From contig UQMR01000048.1 in NCBI GenBank assembly GCA_900542255.1, positions 1 through 17,254 on the forward strand: DNA of 17,254 bases, in the 5' to 3' direction. The translations under genes and the position numbers were made by a program. Of the stretch, positions 13,958 through 17,254 are shown in pieces. The number at the start of each line of letters is the position of its first letter. Position 1 is the stretch's first letter. Below the pieces are notes generated by a model. It saw nothing but the letters and a program-made list of their open reading frames with translations. It searched no databases and was not told the origin of the DNA. The DNA comes from an uncultured Porphyromonadaceae bacterium (GTDB lineage Bacteria > Bacteroidota > Bacteroidia > Bacteroidales > Barnesiellaceae_A).

Positions 13958-14764
13958 ATGTCTCGAATTGATATTTTCTTATTATTTCCTCAAACCGAAG
14001 ATGAAATTCTTCGATTGGGTGATAATTTAGATTTATATAAAGATATCCCTAAACAGTTAGCTTTAATAAAACAATTAGTAAGGACTGAGGGATATAAACT
14101 GTTTTATGACTCAGAAAACATTACAGCTTTTTGCAAGCAAGCCGCAATTTTATGTGATGGGAGATATTTAGATGATATCAGATACCAATTATTATATTTA
14201 TTTGGGAAAAAAGCTTTAGATGTTGCGCATATAAAGAATCCTAATCCTAGTCATGATTATTATCAATGGTTTAGTAATGATGCCAAAGTAGAAATTAAAA
14301 CAGATAGTTTACATAGATGTGCGGCAGAGAATAAACTTTCAGGTAATGACTCTGCTATTATATCTTTTTCCTACGAGGATCCTTGGAATCGAGATATAAT
14401 TCCTTTGATTCAAGAGTCTAGATACAATAATACCTTACCACAAATCTGTAATATACCTTATTTCAATCCTGTAGGGACTTTTATTGAGTGGTATAAATCT
14501 AAAATATTAGATAATAGGAGTTTTAGCTTAACTGACATTACAAGATTTGAAAGGACAAGTAAGTTGTATGAAAAATCGAAGCGACGGATTTATAAAGAAA
14601 GGTCCACAAATCGGTATTGGTATTATGATTTTTTCCACAGCGATAATAAAGAACATTATGAAGTTTTTGATAACATAGGTAATCATGTGGGAGAGGCTGA
14701 TATGAATGGTGTTTTAGACGAAACTAAAAAAGATAAAACGAAATCGATAAGAGGGATAATATGA
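13958..14764 (+). CDS. Unknown protein, third member of the embedded trio; candidate effector
   Basis: I do not recognise this 268-residue protein as a named family. No signal peptide or membrane helix is seen, so it is probably cytoplasmic. The N-terminal 1-100 is helix-rich (L-F-P-Q-T-E-D-E-I-L-R-L). The middle has D-Y-Y-Q-W-F-S-N-D-A-K-V-E-I-K (100-114) and S-F-S-Y-E-D-P-W-N-R (136-145). The C-terminal 205-268 is basic and contains W-Y-Y-D224-F-F-H227, then H-Y-E235-V-F-D-N-I-G-N-H243-V-G-E-A-D248. This order (Y/W-D-x-x-H, Glu, G-x-H-x-G) loosely resembles the catalytic segment of colicin E3-type ribonucleases, but with an extra 4 residues between His and Glu. I treat that as a hint only. 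Sampled G+C is about 27%, the lowest of any gene here, suggesting separate origin. It starts 3 bases after the ATPase stop and ends in an ATGA overlap with res, so it is co-translated with the restriction subunit. Confidence 0.7.
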   Translation: MSRIDIFLLFPQTEDEILRLGDNLDLYKDIPKQLALIKQLVRTEGYKLFYDSENITAFCKQAAILCDGRYLDDIRYQLLYLFGKKALDVAHIKNPNPSHDYYQWFSNDAKVEIKTDSLHRCAAENKLSGNDSAIISFSYEDPWNRDIIPLIQESRYNNTLPQICNIPYFNPVGTFIEWYKSKILDNRSFSLTDITRFERTSKLYEKSKRRIYKERSTNRYWYYDFFHSDNKEHYEVFDNIGNHVGEADMNGVLDETKKDKTKSIRGII

Positions 14765-17254
14765 AACTGACCTTTGAATCCAATTTAGGCTATCAGCAGG
14801 ATGCCATACGAGCAGTTGTCGATCTATTTGAAGGACAAACGCTCTGTGATTCAGATTATCAGTATAATCTGAATGAAGACGGTGTGCTCGATTTAATAGC
14901 TGGAGTCGGCAATAGGTTGGTTTTGGATGAATCTCAAATATTAGCCAATCTGCAAAAAGTTCAGGAGCGTAATGATATTCCTGTTTCCGAGAAACTGAGT
15001 GGGATGCATTTCTCCATAGAAATGGAGACGGGAACAGGTAAAACCTATGTCTATCTGCGTGCAATCTATGAATTGAATAGAAAGTATGGATTCCGGAAAT
15101 TTGTAATTGTAGTACCGTCCGTGCCGATTCGTGAAGGTGTGTTAAAGAATCTGCAGATTACGCACGACCACTTTCAAACGCTTTATGACAATGTCCCGAT
15201 TCGTTATTATGTCTATGATCGGAATAAAATATCCCAGTTAAGAGGTTTCGCTACAGGGAATAATATTGAGGTGCTGGTTATCAATATCGACTCTTTCGCC
15301 AAGGATGAGAATGTAATCAACAAACCAAACGATAAACTCAACGGGCAGGAGCCTATTCGGTTCATTCGATCAGTCAATCCCATTGTTATCGTTGATGAGC
15401 CGCAAAATATGGAGTCGGAAAAGCGAATTGCGGCAATTGCCAATCTCAATCCTCTTTGCACGCTGCGTTATTCGGCAACACATCGCAATAAATATAATCT
15501 GATATATAGTCTAAACCCCGTCAAGGCTTATGATCTTGGCTTGGTTAAACAGATTGAAGTCGATTCGGTATTGGAGGAAAATTCAATGAACGGAGCTTCG
15601 GTCTCATTGGATGCTATCACTGTATCCAAAACGCGAGTGACGGCAAAAGTTACCATTGATGTAAATGGCAAGGACGGGGTCAAACGAAAATCCGTAACTG
15701 TACGTCCGGGAGATGATTTGTATAAACTTTCCAATGGACGGGAATTATATAGAAACGGGTATATCGTTGAGGAAATAGACGCCGCAAATGAGTGCATTAC
15801 ATTTACAAATAATCTGACCTTATCACAAGGAGAACGGCGGGATGATCTGAACGATGCTATTATGAAGTTCCAGATTCGACGGACGATAGAGGAGCATCTT
15901 CGGAAAGAGCAAAAGTTGAATAAACTCGGTATTAAAGTACTCTCTCTGTTTTTTATTGACAGAGTGGCAAATTATCGCTCGTATGATGAACAAGGGAATG
16001 CGGTAAAAGGGAAATTTGCCATATGGTTTGAGGAAATATACAACGAATTAGTTGCAGTAATGCCGGCATATCAGGGAATGACTGGTATTCCTATTGAGAA
16101 GATCCATAATGGATATTTCTCTCAAGATAAAAAAGGTCATTTGAAGGATACTTCTGGTGAAACTCAAGCCGACGATGATACATACAACCTGATAATGAAA
16201 GATAAGGAAACGTTGTTGGATATGGCTAGTCCTCTTCGTTTCATCTTTTCTCATACAGCTTTGCGGGAGGGATGGGATAACCCGAATGTTTTTCAGATCT
16301 GCACACTAAATGAAACCAAATCGGATATTAAGAAAAGGCAGGAAATCGGGCGAGGACTTCGTTTAGCCGTAGATCAAAACGGCGTTCGTTGCTATGAACG
16401 AAATGTTAATCGCCTCACAGTAATAGCTAACGAATCGTATAATGATTTTGCCAAAGCCTTACAAAACGAGTTGAAAGAGGATTGTGGAGTTGATTTTGGC
16501 AATCGCATCAAACCCAAACGAGACCGCGCCTCTGTTAAATATCGCAAGGGATTCGAAGCAGATCCTCGCTTCCTTGAAATATGGGAAAGAATAAAAGCCA
16601 AAACAACGTATCGTGTTCACTATGACACCGAGGCTCTAATTGAACAGGCAGCAAAAGAGGTAAAGTATATGCCAGAGATAACGGCTCCGACAATACGCTC
16701 CATAAAAACTAAGCTTGTATTACATGATAATGGAGTTGGTCTCGAATATACAGGGAATAAACAGGCTGCCATAGCATCCGAATATACAATTCCTAATGTT
16801 TTGGGATATATTCAGAATCGCACGGAGTTAACGCGCTCGACCATTATGCAGATTATGGTACGTTCTGGGCGTCTTGATGATATGGCAATCAATCCACAAT
16901 TATTCATGGACACCGTTGTTGATAAAATCAAACGAGTGCTTCAAAACTTGATGATAGATGGTATCGAATATCATAGAATCGGAGGTTCGGAGTATGAGAT
17001 GCGCCTATTCGAAGAACAAGAATTGGAGATTTATGTGAATGATTATACTTTCAGAGTTAGCAATCCCGATAAAACTATTTATGAAGAGTTCGTACCTCTT
17101 GACTCTGATGTGGAATGGCAATTTGCCAAGGACTGTGAAACGAATAATGATCAGATAAAGTTCTATTTTAAGTTGCCAAGTTGGTTTAAGATTCCAACAC
17201 CTATAGGTAGTTATAATCCAGACTGGGCGGTAGTTTTTGAAGATGACAAGCGGA
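14761..17254 (+). CDS. res: Type III restriction-modification system Res (helicase/endonuclease) subunit, 3' end missing
   Basis: A frame of 831 codons runs to the window edge. ATG 14761 overlaps the previous stop (ATGA at 14761-14764). This is the ATP-dependent translocase and nuclease that pairs with Mod to cut unmethylated DNA. The superfamily 2 helicase motifs are in order: Walker A E89-T-G-T-G-K94-T, motif II D212-E-P-Q215 (the Type III form), motif III S238-A-T240, motif V R502-E-G-W-D-N-P508, and motif VI Q527-E-I-G-R-G-L-R534. The C-terminal PD-(D/E)xK nuclease domain has just begun: Y-N-P820-D821-W is visible, and the E-x-K half lies beyond the edge. Type III Res proteins are usually about 900-1000 residues, so roughly 100-150 residues are missing. 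All visible motifs look intact, which suggests a functional enzyme as far as can be seen. G+C is about 45%, higher than the three genes before it. Confidence 0.93.
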   Translation, partial: MKLTFESNLGYQQDAIRAVVDLFEGQTLCDSDYQYNLNEDGVLDLIAGVGNRLVLDESQILANLQKVQERNDIPVSEKLSGMHFSIEMETGTGKTYVYLRAIYELNRKYGFRKFVIVVPSVPIREGVLKNLQITHDHFQTLYDNVPIRYYVYDRNKISQLRGFATGNNIEVLVINIDSFAKDENVINKPNDKLNGQEPIRFIRSVNPIVIVDEPQNMESEKRIAAIANLNPLCTLRYSATHRNKYNLIYSLNPVKAYDLGLVKQIEVDSVLEENSMNGASVSLDAITVSKTRVTAKVTIDVNGKDGVKRKSVTVRPGDDLYKLSNGRELYRNGYIVEEIDAANECITFTNNLTLSQGERRDDLNDAIMKFQIRRTIEEHLRKEQKLNKLGIKVLSLFFIDRVANYRSYDEQGNAVKGKFAIWFEEIYNELVAVMPAYQGMTGIPIEKIHNGYFSQDKKGHLKDTSGETQADDDTYNLIMKDKETLLDMASPLRFIFSHTALREGWDNPNVFQICTLNETKSDIKKRQEIGRGLRLAVDQNGVRCYERNVNRLTVIANESYNDFAKALQNELKEDCGVDFGNRIKPKRDRASVKYRKGFEADPRFLEIWERIKAKTTYRVHYDTEALIEQAAKEVKYMPEITAPTIRSIKTKLVLHDNGVGLEYTGNKQAAIASEYTIPNVLGYIQNRTELTRSTIMQIMVRSGRLDDMAINPQLFMDTVVDKIKRVLQNLMIDGIEYHRIGGSEYEMRLFEEQELEIYVNDYTFRVSNPDKTIYEEFVPLDSDVEWQFAKDCETNNDQIKFYFKLPSWFKIPTPIGSYNPDWAVVFEDDKR

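Noticed and set aside
1..17254. CRISPR array, tRNA or rRNA gene, insertion sequence
   Set aside because: I saw no regularly spaced repeats, no tRNA-like cloverleaf with a CCA end, no rRNA segment and no transposase reading frame in the window.

Overview
The window reads as a chromosomal segment of a Bacteroidales-type bacterium (phylum Bacteroidota). Three things support this. Two gene starts are preceded by textbook Bacteroidota promoters (TTTG or TTG about 20 bases before TAnnTTTG). Most starts lack a strong Shine-Dalgarno sequence. One gene encodes the lipoprotein-type BamA/TamA homologue TamL, which is characteristic of this phylum. Core genes are near 50% G+C, while the left edge and parts of the right half are much more AT-rich.

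Left edge (1-409): the first ~50 codons of a secreted protein on the minus strand, then an AT-rich spacer with a likely terminator for the next gene. 410-6884: an AraC-family regulator (minus) divergent from a three-gene plus-strand operon. The operon encodes a complete tripartite RND efflux pump: periplasmic adaptor lipoprotein, inner-membrane RND transporter and TolC-like outer-membrane channel. The genes overlap or are separated by one base, and the regulator probably controls the pump. 6896-9220: tamL on the minus strand, convergent with the channel gene. 9221-9744: a gene-poor spacer holding the tamL promoter, a cluster of three small hairpins, and the promoter of the next operon.

Right half (9745-17254, running off the edge): one tightly packed plus-strand operon. 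Its outer genes are the two subunits of a Type III restriction-modification system: mod (adenine methyltransferase) at 9745 and res (helicase/nuclease) at 14761, the latter cut off inside its nuclease motif. Between them lie three further genes: a DUF262 (ParB-like NTPase fold) protein without an HNH nuclease domain, an SMC/OLD-like ATPase resembling the DUF3696 family, and a 268-residue protein I do not recognise. All five genes overlap or are at most 8 bases apart. ATGA start/stop overlaps occur exactly at the mod/insert and insert/res borders. G+C in sampled segments goes from ~50% (mod ends) to ~37% (mod target-recognition region), ~35-37% (DUF262 and ATPase), ~27% (unknown gene) and ~45% (res).

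The most interesting hypothesis is that the inserted trio is a second defence module, or a back-up sensor/effector, carried inside and co-expressed with the Type III system. The unknown third protein ends in a Y/W-D-x-x-H...E...G-x-H-x-G pattern that loosely recalls the colicin E3-type ribonuclease domain. That makes it a candidate effector, but this is weak, motif-level inference.
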